Below are positions 26,914 through 35,742 of a stretch of 64,000 nucleotides of DNA, piece by piece. The DNA is taken from NCBI GenBank assembly GCA_963786305.1, contig CAWAYL010000020.1, forward strand, positions 1 through 64,000, given 5' to 3'. The notes under the pieces were generated by a model. The model saw nothing but the letters and a program-made list of their open reading frames with translations, ran no database searches and was not told the DNA's origin. The position numbers were made by a program, and so were the translations under genes. Every line of letters begins with the position of its first letter. Within the stretch, counting starts at the first letter, position 1. The DNA comes from CAKZLS01 sp963786305 (GTDB lineage: Bacteria; Pseudomonadota; Alphaproteobacteria; Rhodospirillales; Defluviicoccaceae).

Positions 26914-28273
26914 ATGCCCATAAAGATCGTGACCGCCCTGGCCGTGGCGGTGTCTGCTCTGTTTCTGGTGAAACCCGGTTTCACCGATTTCTCCGGTCAC
27001 GGGGGAATGATCCGCGGGATTGCCGTCTCCCCGGACGGATCACGGGTGATGACCGCCAGCTTCGATTACACCGCGCGTCTGTGGGATTTCGGCTCGCAAT
27101 CCGAGTTGGCCGCGCTCAACGGCCATAGCCGGACCGGTCAATGCCGTGGCGTTTCTGCCCGACGGGACGCGCGCCGTGTCCGCGGGCGACGATGGCGTCC
27201 TGGTTGTCTGGGACCTCGGGGACATCGCCGCGATCGACCGGCTCGAAGGCCATACCGCAAAAATCGCCGACCTGGCGGTCTCCGACGACGGAACACGCGT
27301 AGCGACCGCCGGCTGGGACGCAACGGTGCGGGTTTGGGATCTCGGGCGACGAACCGAGGTTCAACGGCTCGATCACCCAACGGCGGTGAACGCCGTTGCG
27401 TTCGCGCCCGGCGGGACAATTGTCTACCTGGGCGACAAGGATGGCCGGATCGGCGTCTGGCGCGTGACCGACAGCGCGCTCGATCGGCACCTGCCGGTGC
27501 ACGATAATGCGGCCCACGACATGGCGGTAACCGACATTGCGGTGTCGCCGGACGGCTCGCGGCTGCTGTCGGCGGGCATCGATGCGACCGTGCGGCTGTG
27601 GGACGTCGATACGCAGAGCGAGCTGCGGGTGCTGCGCGGCCACGACGGCCCCGTCTTCGCGGTCGCCTTTTCGCCGGATGGCCAGCGCGCCCTCTCGGCC
27701 GGCCGCGATGGGCTGGTCATCCTGTGGTCATTGGAAAGCGGCAACGCGCTGCGCTGGATCGAGGCGCACGAGGGCCCGGCCTGGGCGGTGGCGTTTTCGC
27801 GGGACGGCCGCTTCGCCCTCTCGGCGGGCTCGGACGAGACGCTGCGCATGTGGCATCTGGAGAGCGGAAGCCGCATCGGCCCGCCGGCGAACATCGATTA
27901 CGCCGCCAAGCCCTGGCTGGACAGCCCGCACCCCGGCGCCAGGCTGTATCGCGCGTGCGCCGGCTGCCACTCCCTCGACCCGGAAACACGAAGCCGGTCC
28001 GGTCCGCATCTGGCCGGGCTGTTCGGGCGGCGCGCCGGAACGGTGCCCGGGTACGTCTACTCTCCCGCTCTCGCGGGCGCGGACTTCGTATGGAATCACG
28101 AAACGCTCACGGCGCTGTTTCGCGACGGCCCGGATGTGACGGTACCGGGCTCGAAAATGCCGCTGCAGCGCATCCCCGACGCGACCGCCCTCGATGCGCT
28201 CGTGGCATATCTGGAAATCATCACAGCGCCGGCCTCCGGTCGCGAAAGCGTGGAGCATCCGGCGCAACGGTAA
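26914..28273 (+). pseudogene. WD40-repeat protein fused to a C-terminal class I cytochrome c, frameshift near 27130
   Basis: After an N-terminal signal peptide (MPIKIVTALAVAVSALF) come about seven WD40 blades, recognisable as GH...AVSPDGSR...D.T.RLWD units, forming a propeller. About 120 C-terminal residues form a cytochrome c domain with CAGCH and the axial-methionine segment SKMPLQR. The first blade shifts frame near 27130 (NGHS to GPVNAVAFLPDG); all later sequence is open. The protein would be periplasmic, suited to accept electrons from, or dock to, the formate dehydrogenase whose gamma subunit gene converges on it 20 bp away. The function is an inference. The break may be a sequencing error. 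Confidence 0.75.
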
Positions 28274-28293
28274 TCGTTGATATTCGCCCGGCT

Positions 28294-29352
28294 CTATTCG
28301 GCCGGCGCCGCCGGGGCGATGCCCGGTGTGTCCGTCCGCGTCTGCGCGTCGTCCTGCTTAACTTCCCGAAGCCAGACGCTATGGTGTTCGCGGGCCCAGT
28401 TTTCGTCCACTTTTCCCGTGGTCATGGTTTCGAGCGCGCCTTCCATGCCGATGGTGCCGATGTAGATGTGGGCCACCATGAGCATGCACAGGATTTGCGA
28501 GACCGTGCCGTGGATCGCTTGAATCCACTGCATCTGCTGAAGGTCGAACAGAACGAACGGAAACAGCAGATTGAGACCGGTAAAACTCAGCACGCCGCCG
28601 CCGATGATCACCGCCCAGAACACCGTCTTCTGGCCGAAGTTGAACTTGCGAGCCGGCGGGTGTTCGGTTTCGAACAACAGGCCGCCGCCCTTCTTGATCC
28701 AGCCCGCGTCGTATTTGTCCCAGATATTGTCCTTCACCCAAAGCACGAAAATCAACGCGAGGCCGGCCATGAAGGCAAATCCCAGGTAATTGTGGACGTA
28801 CTTGCCGGCCTCGGTGAGGGCGGCGAAGGCCGGTTTGCCGAGCAGCGGGATGAGGACATGCTTGCCGTAGAGCATGTTGACGCCGGTCGCCGCCAGGACG
28901 AGGAACGAGACCGCCGTCAGCCAGTGCGCGAACCGCTCCAGCGACGTGAAACGGATCACCTTGCGGCCCGAGGGACCGTGCGAAATCTTGACCTTGCCGC
29001 GCAGCATGTAGAAGCCGAACACCACGAAGAACATGACCCAGAACATGATGGCGCCGACCAGCGCGATCGGCCCGTTTCGCCAGTTCATCCAGTTGTCGCC
29101 TTCCGACTGCACCAGTACGCCGGCCTGCTTGTCGGGCAGCGACACGGTCCCCTGGTCGCCCTCGCGAACCTGGCGCCAAAGCTCGGCATCGTTGACGTTG
29201 CCCAGGGAATCGCCCGGAACCCTTCCGTCGGTCTGGGCAAAGGCGGGGACGTCCAGCGCCGGCGAGAACGTCAGGCCCGCAACTCCCGCATAGAACACCG
29301 CGAGGGCCATCGCCATTCCGGCGGCCAATCGGCGCATTGTGATCCAAATCAT
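28294..29352 (-). CDS. fdoI: Formate dehydrogenase gamma subunit, cytochrome b556
   Basis: Membrane diheme b subunit that passes electrons from the FDH beta subunit to quinone. About 352 residues from ATG 29352. An N-terminal hydrophobic segment (residues 5-30) and extension precede four core helices. Haem-ligand histidines lie in ERFAHWLTA, YVHNYLGF and the last helix (VAHIYIGTIGMEGALETMTTG), the family end signature. It is the last gene of the torD-fdhA-fdhB-fdoI operon. The pathway is formate oxidation on the periplasmic face linked to the quinone pool. Confidence 0.93.
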   Translation of the reverse strand: MIWITMRRLAAGMAMALAVFYAGVAGLTFSPALDVPAFAQTDGRVPGDSLGNVNDAELWRQVREGDQGTVSLPDKQAGVLVQSEGDNWMNWRNGPIALVGAIMFWVMFFVVFGFYMLRGKVKISHGPSGRKVIRFTSLERFAHWLTAVSFLVLAATGVNMLYGKHVLIPLLGKPAFAALTEAGKYVHNYLGFAFMAGLALIFVLWVKDNIWDKYDAGWIKKGGGLLFETEHPPARKFNFGQKTVFWAVIIGGGVLSFTGLNLLFPFVLFDLQQMQWIQAIHGTVSQILCMLMVAHIYIGTIGMEGALETMTTGKVDENWAREHHSVWLREVKQDDAQTRTDTPGIAPAAPAE

Positions 29353-29389
29353 GACGTTGGCTCCCACTCCCGGTTCAGCGCGACCGGAT

Positions 29390-29677
29390 TCAATTTTCCT
29401 CCCGCGGCATGCCCGGTGGCCGCACATCCGACCCCTCGGATGACTCGTCGATCACCGTGAAGCCGCCGCTTGAACCGCTGGCAAGCCCCCCCTGGTATGC
29501 GGCCCGAGCCCGCAGCGCCCTCAATGTTTCTTCACTGAGTTCCGTGTGCGGTTTGCCCTTATAGACGCCCTTTTCGTAATTCAGCGGGCGACTCTGGTCA
29601 CCGGAATCGCACGCGGCCGCACCGGCCGTGACGATTGCGATTGCACAAATCGTCAACACGGTTTTCCAAGTCCTCAT
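29390..29677 (-). CDS. Small FDH-operon lipoprotein
   Basis: A 95-residue protein starting MRTWKTVLTICAIA. The signal sequence ends in GAAAC, a plausible lipobox with cysteine as first mature residue. The mature part contains NYEKGVYKGKPHTELSEETLRALRARAAYQ, a pattern I associate with small proteins between FDH beta and gamma genes in alphaproteobacteria. The frame is open to 29758 but overlaps fdhB there. Function unknown; probably an assembly or anchoring factor at the inner membrane. Confidence 0.65.
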   Translation of the reverse strand: MRTWKTVLTICAIAIVTAGAAACDSGDQSRPLNYEKGVYKGKPHTELSEETLRALRARAAYQGGLASGSSGGFTVIDESSEGSDVRPPGMPREEN

Positions 29678-29718
29678 AAAGCCACCTTGTTGCAACGCCG
29701 CCATTTCTCCTGCCCGGG

Positions 29719-30321
29719 TCAGGCGCCGCCGGATTTCATCCGGTAGGCGGTTCCCCAACCCCAGGCGCCGGCGCCAAAGCCGCGCGCCGCCGTCCGCTCA
29801 CGAAAGATATCCGACACCGTGTCGCCATCGCCCGCCAGCAGCGCCTTGGTGGCGCACATCTCCGCGCACAACGGCAACTTGCCCTCGGCGAGGCGATTGG
29901 CACCGTACTTCTGGTATTCGGCCTTGGAGTTGTTCTCCTCCGGACCGCCGGCGCAAAAGGTGCACTTGTCCATCTTGCCGCGGGTACCGAAGTTGCCGGC
30001 CTGCGGATATTGCGGCGCGCCGAACGGACATGCGTAGAAGCAATATCCGCAGCCGATGCAGAGATCCTTGGAGTGCAGGACCACGCCTTCGGCGGTGTCG
30101 TAGATGCAATCCACCGGGCACACCGCGATGCACGGCGCCTCCGAGCAGTGCATGCACGCCACCGAAATGGAGCGTTCGCCCGGTTTGCCGTCATTGAGGG
30201 TCACCACCCGACGGCGGTTGATACCCCAGGGGACTTCGTTTTCGTTCTTGCACGCGGTGACGCAGGCGTTGCACTCGATGCACCGTTCCGCGTCGCACAG
30301 GAACTTCATTCTTGCTGCCAT
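29719..30321 (-). CDS. fdhB: Formate dehydrogenase beta subunit, four 4Fe-4S clusters
   Basis: A 200-residue electron-transfer subunit. Cysteine groups for four clusters can be seen: CIECNACVTAC, CMHCSEAPCIAVCP, CIGCGYCFYACP and CTFC with a later partner CAEMC. It is shorter than E. coli FdnH/FdoH and lacks their C-terminal transmembrane helix, matching the FDH3-type beta subunits of alphaproteobacteria. It starts 11 bp after the alpha-subunit stop, so expression is coupled. Confidence 0.94.
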   Translation of the reverse strand: MAARMKFLCDAERCIECNACVTACKNENEVPWGINRRRVVTLNDGKPGERSISVACMHCSEAPCIAVCPVDCIYDTAEGVVLHSKDLCIGCGYCFYACPFGAPQYPQAGNFGTRGKMDKCTFCAGGPEENNSKAEYQKYGANRLAEGKLPLCAEMCATKALLAGDGDTVSDIFRERTAARGFGAGAWGWGTAYRMKSGGA

Positions 30322-30332
30322 GGTTCAACTCC

Positions 30333-33211
30333 TCAAGCGGCTTCGATGCGACAGAGCGTAACCTTCAATTCCTGCATCTGGGTCACCAAGTCATAGCCGT
30401 AGGTGCCGCAGACGTTGGCGGCCTCTCCGAGCACATAGGGGTCGGCGCCCTCGGGATACTTGCTCCGCAGGCTCTTGCCGTCGTGATGGCCGCCGAAATG
30501 GAACGGCATGAACGCGACGCCGGGCGCGACGCGTTCCGTGACCATCGCCTGGATCAGGACCTTGCCGCCCTCCGGACTGTGCAGCCACATCATCTGGCCG
30601 TCCTGGATGCCGTTGTCGTTGGCGTCGCGCGGATTGACCTCGCAGAACATGTCCTGCTGCAGTTCCGCGAGCCACGGGTTCGACCGGGTTTCATCGCCAC
30701 CGCCCTCGTACTCCACCAGCCGTCCCGATGTCAGAATAACCGGGAAGTCCTTGGAATAGTCGTTCTTCTGGATCGAACTCGTAGAGCGTCGGCAGGCGAT
30801 AGGCCTGGGTGTCCGCGTAGGTGGGATAATCGGCCACCAGATCGCGCCGCGCCGTGTACAGCGGTTCGCGGTGGATCGGCACCGGATCTGGGAAGGTCCA
30901 CACCACGGAACGGGCCTTGGCGTTGCCGAAGGGTGCGCAGCCGTGCTTTATGGCGACCCGCTGGATGCCGCCCGACAGGTCGGTCTTCCAGTTGGTCTTC
31001 TCCGCGGCGACGCTCTCGATGGCCTGGCGCTCGGCGTCGCTGAGATCGCCGTCCCAGCCGAGCTTCTGGAGCATCGCCATGGTGAATTCGGGATAGCCGT
31101 CCTGGATTTCCGAACCCGCCGGATAAGATCCCTCCGCCAGAAGATTGTCGCCGTCGCGCTCCACGCCGAACCGGGCGCGGAAACACAATCCCCCTTCGGC
31201 CACCGGCTTGGATGTGTCGTAGAGGTTGGGCGTTCCCGGGTGGCCCATCTCGGGCGTGCCCCACGCCGGCCACGGCAATCCATAGTACTCGCCGTCGCAC
31301 GGACCGCCCTTGGCCAGCAACGTCGTCTTGTCGAAGGTAGCCTGGTTTTCCATATGCTGGCGCATGCGTTCCGGCGACTGGCCGGTATAGCCGATGGTCC
31401 ACATGCCGCGATTGAACTCGCGGGTGATGTCTTCGATCAAGGGTTCGTATCCGTTCACGCTGATATGCTTGAACATCTCCTGGTCGAAGCCGAACTTCTT
31501 GGCGAGGAGATACATGATCTCGTGGTCGGTTTTCGCCTCGAACACCGGATCGATAATTTTCTCGCGCCACTGCAGCGACCGGTTCGACGCCGTCACCGAG
31601 CCATAGGTCTCGAACTGCGTCGCCGCCGGCAGCAGGTAAACGCCGTCCGTGCGCTCGCTCATCACCGCCGACAGCGTCGGGTACGGATCGATCACGACCA
31701 TCAGATCGAGCTTCTCCATCGCCCTCTTCATGTCGGGCAGCCGGGTTTGCGAGTTCGGTGCATGACCCCAGAACACCATGGCTCGGAGATTGTTGGGCTG
31801 GTCGATGTTGTCCTTGTTCTCGAGTACCCCGTCGATCCAGCGCGACACCGGAATTCCCTTGGATTCCATGAGCTTCTGCGAGGCGAATCGAGCCCTTGAG
31901 ATACTCGTAGTCGACATCCCAGACGCGGGCCCAATGCTGCCACGAGCCGGTTTTCAAACCGTAATACCCGGGCAAGGTATGCGACAGCACGCCCATGTCG
32001 GTGGCGCCCTGAACGTTGTCGTGGCCGCGGAAAATGTTGGTACCGCCGCCCGATACGCCCATGTTGCCGAGTGCCAGCTGCAGCACGCAGTAGGCGCGGG
32101 TGTTGTTGTTGCCGGTGGTGTGCTGGGTTCCGCCCATGCACCAAATCACGGTGCCGGGCCGGTTGGTGGCCATGATCCGCGCGACCCGCTTGACCTGAGA
32201 ACCGGGGACGCCGGTCACCCGTTCGGTCTCCTCGGGCGTCCATTTGGCCACTTCCTCGCGGATCTGCTCCATCCCCCAGACGCGCTGTTGAATAAATTCC
32301 TTGTCTTCCCAGCCGTTCTCGAAGATGTGCCAGAGCATGCCCCAGATCAACGGCACGTCGGTGCCGGGGCGCAGCCGAACGTATTCGTCGGCATGGGCCG
32401 CGGTGCGGGTAAACCGGGGATCGCAGACGATCAGCGGCGCGTTGTTCTCCTCCTTGGCCTTGAGAATGTGGAGCAGCGCAACGGGATGCGCTTCGGCCGG
32501 ATTGGAGCCGATGAAGAACATGGCGCGCGATTTGTGAATGTCATTGTAGCTGTTGGTCATCGCGCCGTAGCCCCACGTGTTGGCGACGCCGGCGACGGTG
32601 GTGGAATGACAGATGCGCGCCTGATGGTCGCCGTTGTTGGACCCCCAGAACGCGTAGAACTTGCGGAACAGATAGGCCTGCTCGTTGCTGTGTTTGGCCG
32701 AGCCGAGCCAGTAGACGAAGTCCGGGCCGGAGGCCTCGCGGATCTCCATCATCTTGTCGCCGACCTCGTTGATGGCCTGCTCCCAGCTGATTTTCTGCCA
32801 TTTGCCGCCCACCAGCTTCATCGGGTACTTCAACCGCCGCTCGCCGTGCGCATGCTCGCGGACGCTGGCGCCCTTGCAGCAGTGACCGCCCAGGTTGAAC
32901 GGACTGTCGAAGCCGGGCTCCTGACCGACCCACACGCCGTTGTCGACCTCGGCCACCACCGTGCATCCCACCGAACAGTGCGTACACACGCTCTTGATCT
33001 CGTCGAGCTTGCGCACCCGTATGGCGGTGGTCTGCGCGTCCGCCTTTCTGATCATTCCCGCCGGTACGGCCGATGCCAGGGCGGCGCCGCCGGCTGTCAA
33101 CCCGGAGCGCCGGAGGAACGTGCGCCGGTCTATGGCGCCGCCAAGAACGCCCGCCATCGCTTTCGACATACGGGGGCCATTCGCAACCCCGTTATGCTTC
33201 TTGGTCAACAT
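30333..33211 (-). pseudogene. fdhA: Formate dehydrogenase alpha subunit (molybdopterin, Cys-type), two frameshifts
   Basis: Catalytic subunit oxidising formate to CO2. It has a Tat signal (DRRTFLRRSG, residues 28-37), the N-terminal 4Fe-4S motif C76-x2-C79-x3-C83 with C111/112, and the active-site residue C201 in ARICHSTT where selenocysteine stands in FdnG, so this is a cysteine enzyme. The frame breaks near 31891 (DYEYLKG to RFASQKLMESKG) and near 30772 (LYEFDP to QKNDYSKDFPVIL). Each is a simple register change and the stitched protein, about 955 residues, is complete. All partner genes look functional, so sequence error is likely. Confidence 0.9.
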
Positions 33212-33238
33212 CGACTCTTCCTCTCTGTCGCAACGTCG

Positions 33239-33448
33239 CTAGAAACGAGAGAGCGCGTACACGCGGCGCACGTGCTCGGTTTCGCGGTATCCGGCTTCTT
33301 TGCGTCCGGTCGAGTCTGCCGTTTCCGCCTGGGCGGGGGACGGTTCCCCCAGGGTCACGGCGGCAACGCCCGCGGCGCCCGTGCCCATTGCCGCGCCACG
33401 GATGAACATGCGGCGACTGATGGTGTTGTTTTTGCTTTTTTCGTTCAT
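33239..33448 (-). CDS. Formate dehydrogenase region Tat-signal small protein
   Basis: A 69-residue protein starting MNEKSKNNTISRRMFIRG. The twin-arginine motif SRRMFIRG precedes a short hydrophobic segment, and the mature part is only about 35 residues ending EHVRRVYALSRF. This matches the small family named formate dehydrogenase region TAT target, found upstream of FDH alpha genes. Role unknown. ATG 33448 is chosen because the twin-arginine signal must be N-terminal; the frame is open to 33712. Confidence 0.82.
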   Translation of the reverse strand: MNEKSKNNTISRRMFIRGAAMGTGAAGVAAVTLGEPSPAQAETADSTGRKEAGYRETEHVRRVYALSRF

Positions 33449-33510
33449 GACGACTGTCTCCCTTCGTGCGTGTGCCAGGACCCGGTCCGCCTGCCTACTT
33501 GACCATGGGC

Positions 33511-34122
33511 CTACTCCACCATGGAAAATGCTTCGCGCTCGATGGCAATGAAGGTGCGGCCGATGGCGCCGATCGGGCGATAGAAAACGGCGTTTTCCGC
33601 GGTCTCCAGGTCCTCGAAAAACCGAGATGCCCATGAACCGACATGGGTTTCGAAGAAAACCTTTTGCGTCCCGAGATCCGCCGGCGAATCCAGCGAACCG
33701 GTAATCAGCCAATGCATGATTTCGAACAGCGACGCGATATGGTCCTCGGGCTCGGACACGTCTTCGGCGCTCCGCAAACCGAGGGTTTCCATGTCCGCGC
33801 GCAGATCGGCCAGCGGTTTTTCGTAGAGGAATCCCGTCAGATAGTACGAAGCATAGGGGGTCAGTTCCCCCTCGGAGAGGCCGATGAAAAGGTCGTTGAA
33901 CTCTTGTTCGACGTCCTCGACCGTCGCGGCCGCCGCCGCCTTGCCAAGGTCGCCGAGGGCGCGACCCATGTCGGTGCTGTCGCCGTCAAGCCGCTCGAGG
34001 CCGGCGAGCATTTCGGCGCGCGGCGGGCCGCTCAACAGGTTGGCCAGCAAACCGTAAAAACGGGCTCGCAGCAGATCTTCTTCATGAAGATTTTGAGCGC
34101 CCCCTCCCAGAGGCTGAGTCAC
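33511..34122 (-). CDS. TorD/DmsD-family molecular chaperone for formate dehydrogenase
   Basis: A 203-residue all-helical cytosolic chaperone that binds the Tat signal of molybdoenzymes until cofactor insertion is complete. Family hallmarks are RARFYGLLANLLSGPP at the N-terminus, the EFNDLFIG motif, and PYASYYLTGFLYEKPLADLR. As first gene of the operon with the Tat protein and FDH subunits, its client is almost certainly the alpha subunit. A 230-bp AT-richer promoter region precedes it (34123-34351). Confidence 0.88.
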   Translation of the reverse strand: MTQPLGGGAQNLHEEDLLRARFYGLLANLLSGPPRAEMLAGLERLDGDSTDMGRALGDLGKAAAAATVEDVEQEFNDLFIGLSEGELTPYASYYLTGFLYEKPLADLRADMETLGLRSAEDVSEPEDHIASLFEIMHWLITGSLDSPADLGTQKVFFETHVGSWASRFFEDLETAENAVFYRPIGAIGRTFIAIEREAFSMVE

Positions 34123-34351
34123 TGTTTCGCTCCTAATCTGTGCCGGCGCGGACCATTGTTGTTTGTGTCATTCGATCGCCGGCGGAGGAATATTGTTATA
34201 TTTTCTAAGTCTTCCCCTGTTTTTTAGAATTCAATGGCACTGGCCAAATGTCAATAACGAATATCAGACCGCCCGCCGCCGTTCCCCTTGGCTTTCCTCG
34301 ACTTTTGCGCTTAAGCCTCTGACAGACCATGATTGGGTAACCGCAAAAATA

Positions 34352-34975
34352 TTATGGTTTCATTATGTTTTTTCTTCGGGCGCGGCGCCGTTTGAACCGG
34401 CAGTTTCGGTTTCCGGCGGCGACGGTTGCCGGTGCGCCGTCCGCCTCCACGTCCTCGTCCGCGCCGGCTTGTTCCGCCGCTCCATCGTCGGAGGCTTCGA
34501 GCGCGTCGGGCTCCGCCGGCGAGTCGCTGACCGGCGGTTGCTGTTCGGCGCGCACATACCCCTTCCCGGCCCGGTAGGCGCTCCGCACCGCTTCGGCAAT
34601 GGCGCCGGCGGAGCGGAAGTCCTCGTCGTAGTCGTTGAGGCCATCGAGATTGGCGAGCACTGGATCGCTCCGCCACAAGACCCGCAGCGCACGCCGGCGG
34701 ATCTCTTCCGATACGCCTTCGCGCAGGAAGGCCGAAAAGTCCGAGTTGGCGTTGAGTTCGGCAATATCGGGAAGATCCGGGACAGGCGTGGCGTCGACCT
34801 CTTTCGACGGGGGTCTTCGCCGTGTTCGGCGGCGGGAGTGTCTCCGGACGGCTGTGCGCGAAGCGGGAATGGTTTCAGGATGCTGCTGTTGTGGCGGGGG
34901 TCGCGGGTCGCGTTCGACGTCGGCCCGTTTCAACCGCGACCATCGAGAAAGCGCTGTTTCTCGTTTATCGCTCAC
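34352..34975 (-). CDS. DUF3306 domain-containing protein
   Basis: A 207-residue cytosolic protein. It begins LSRWSRLKR and has the conserved core PDIAELNANSDFSAFLREGVSEEIRRRALRVLW cut by family-typical DP and LDGLNDYDEDF. The C-terminal tail is acidic and ends in a very basic cluster. DUF3306 proteins accompany alphaproteobacterial formate dehydrogenase genes; the biochemical role is unknown. Its start overlaps the DUF3305 gene end by 11 bp. Confidence 0.85.
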   Translation of the reverse strand: MSDKRETALSRWSRLKRADVERDPRPPPQQQHPETIPASRTAVRRHSRRRTRRRPPSKEVDATPVPDLPDIAELNANSDFSAFLREGVSEEIRRRALRVLWRSDPVLANLDGLNDYDEDFRSAGAIAEAVRSAYRAGKGYVRAEQQPPVSDSPAEPDALEASDDGAAEQAGADEDVEADGAPATVAAGNRNCRFKRRRARRKNIMKP

Positions 34976-35529
34976 GCCTTGCCTCGCCTGGTTTTCGCGC
35001 GAACGGTTCGGAGGTCACGCCGCATTGCTTGGGCTTCTGCTTGCGCTTGATGAACGGTTCGTCCACGTGATGGCGTTCGACGAAGGCCCGGATCCAGGCC
35101 GCCATCTCCGGCGGCATCGCGACGATCTCGACGGTCTCCTCGCCGCTGTCCATGTAGTCCTGGGCCTCGAACGGACAGGCGGTGACCAAGAACGGTTCCA
35201 CCTCGTGCTCGCCTTCACCCTCCCCTGCGCCTTCATTCGGGGCGCAGCACCACGTACAGCGACGGCGGATTGCACGAAAGGTTCTGGCGGTAGCCCTCCG
35301 TTTCGCGGCGAAACAGGTGAAGATCGAGGCAGCCGGCGTAGTATCGCGTCCATCCGGAGCCCGTTTCCAGAACCCGCCAGCCACCGGCCGGGCCGCCCCC
35401 CGGCATCACCCCCTTGGCGCTCCAGACATGATCCTGCCACGGATGGATGCTGTCATGGCGTTCAAGGATAATGCCGACGCTCAAGCAATCCGGCAGAGAA
35501 GTCGAAACATGCTTGTCTCCGTCCGTCAT
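34965..35529 (-). pseudogene. DUF3305 domain-containing protein, one frameshift near 35240
   Basis: The N-terminal half reads MTDGDKHVSTSLPDCLSVGI, then a section typical of DUF3305 (ERHDSIHPWQDHVW, LDLHLFRRETEGY), to SLYVVLRPE. The C-terminal half continues one base out of register as NEGAGEGEGEHEVEPFLVTACP to the end. ATG 35529 has a ggagg site upstream. Stitched it is about 187 residues. It is the partner of DUF3306 in the formate dehydrogenase accessory set; function unknown. A single indel in a cccc run may be a sequencing error. Confidence 0.75.
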
Positions 35530-35742
35530 GGTCGTCTCGTCGCCTCCTTTAACCAAGATAGGATATGACGAGACATTCGCCAACAACCGTCGGTTCAGCG
35601 GGGCATAAGCGATCTCGGCGCAACGGGGTGTTGCGCTCCCCCCGCCATCTGTTGGATGATCGAAAAAGGCAAGCAAGAAAACGCGGTCTCGGAATACCGC
35701 GCACGCCGGCCACGTTGGCCGGCGGAACGGGAGACAAGGTCG

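Noticed and set aside
27598..29460. 620-codon open frame crossing WD40-cytochrome and the FDH gamma gene
   Set aside because: Spans two real genes in other frames; no conserved features.
32600..32620. Selenocysteine TGA in the FDH alpha subunit
   Set aside because: The active-site codon is cysteine (ICHS); the frame breaks lie elsewhere and are register shifts, not TGA readthrough.
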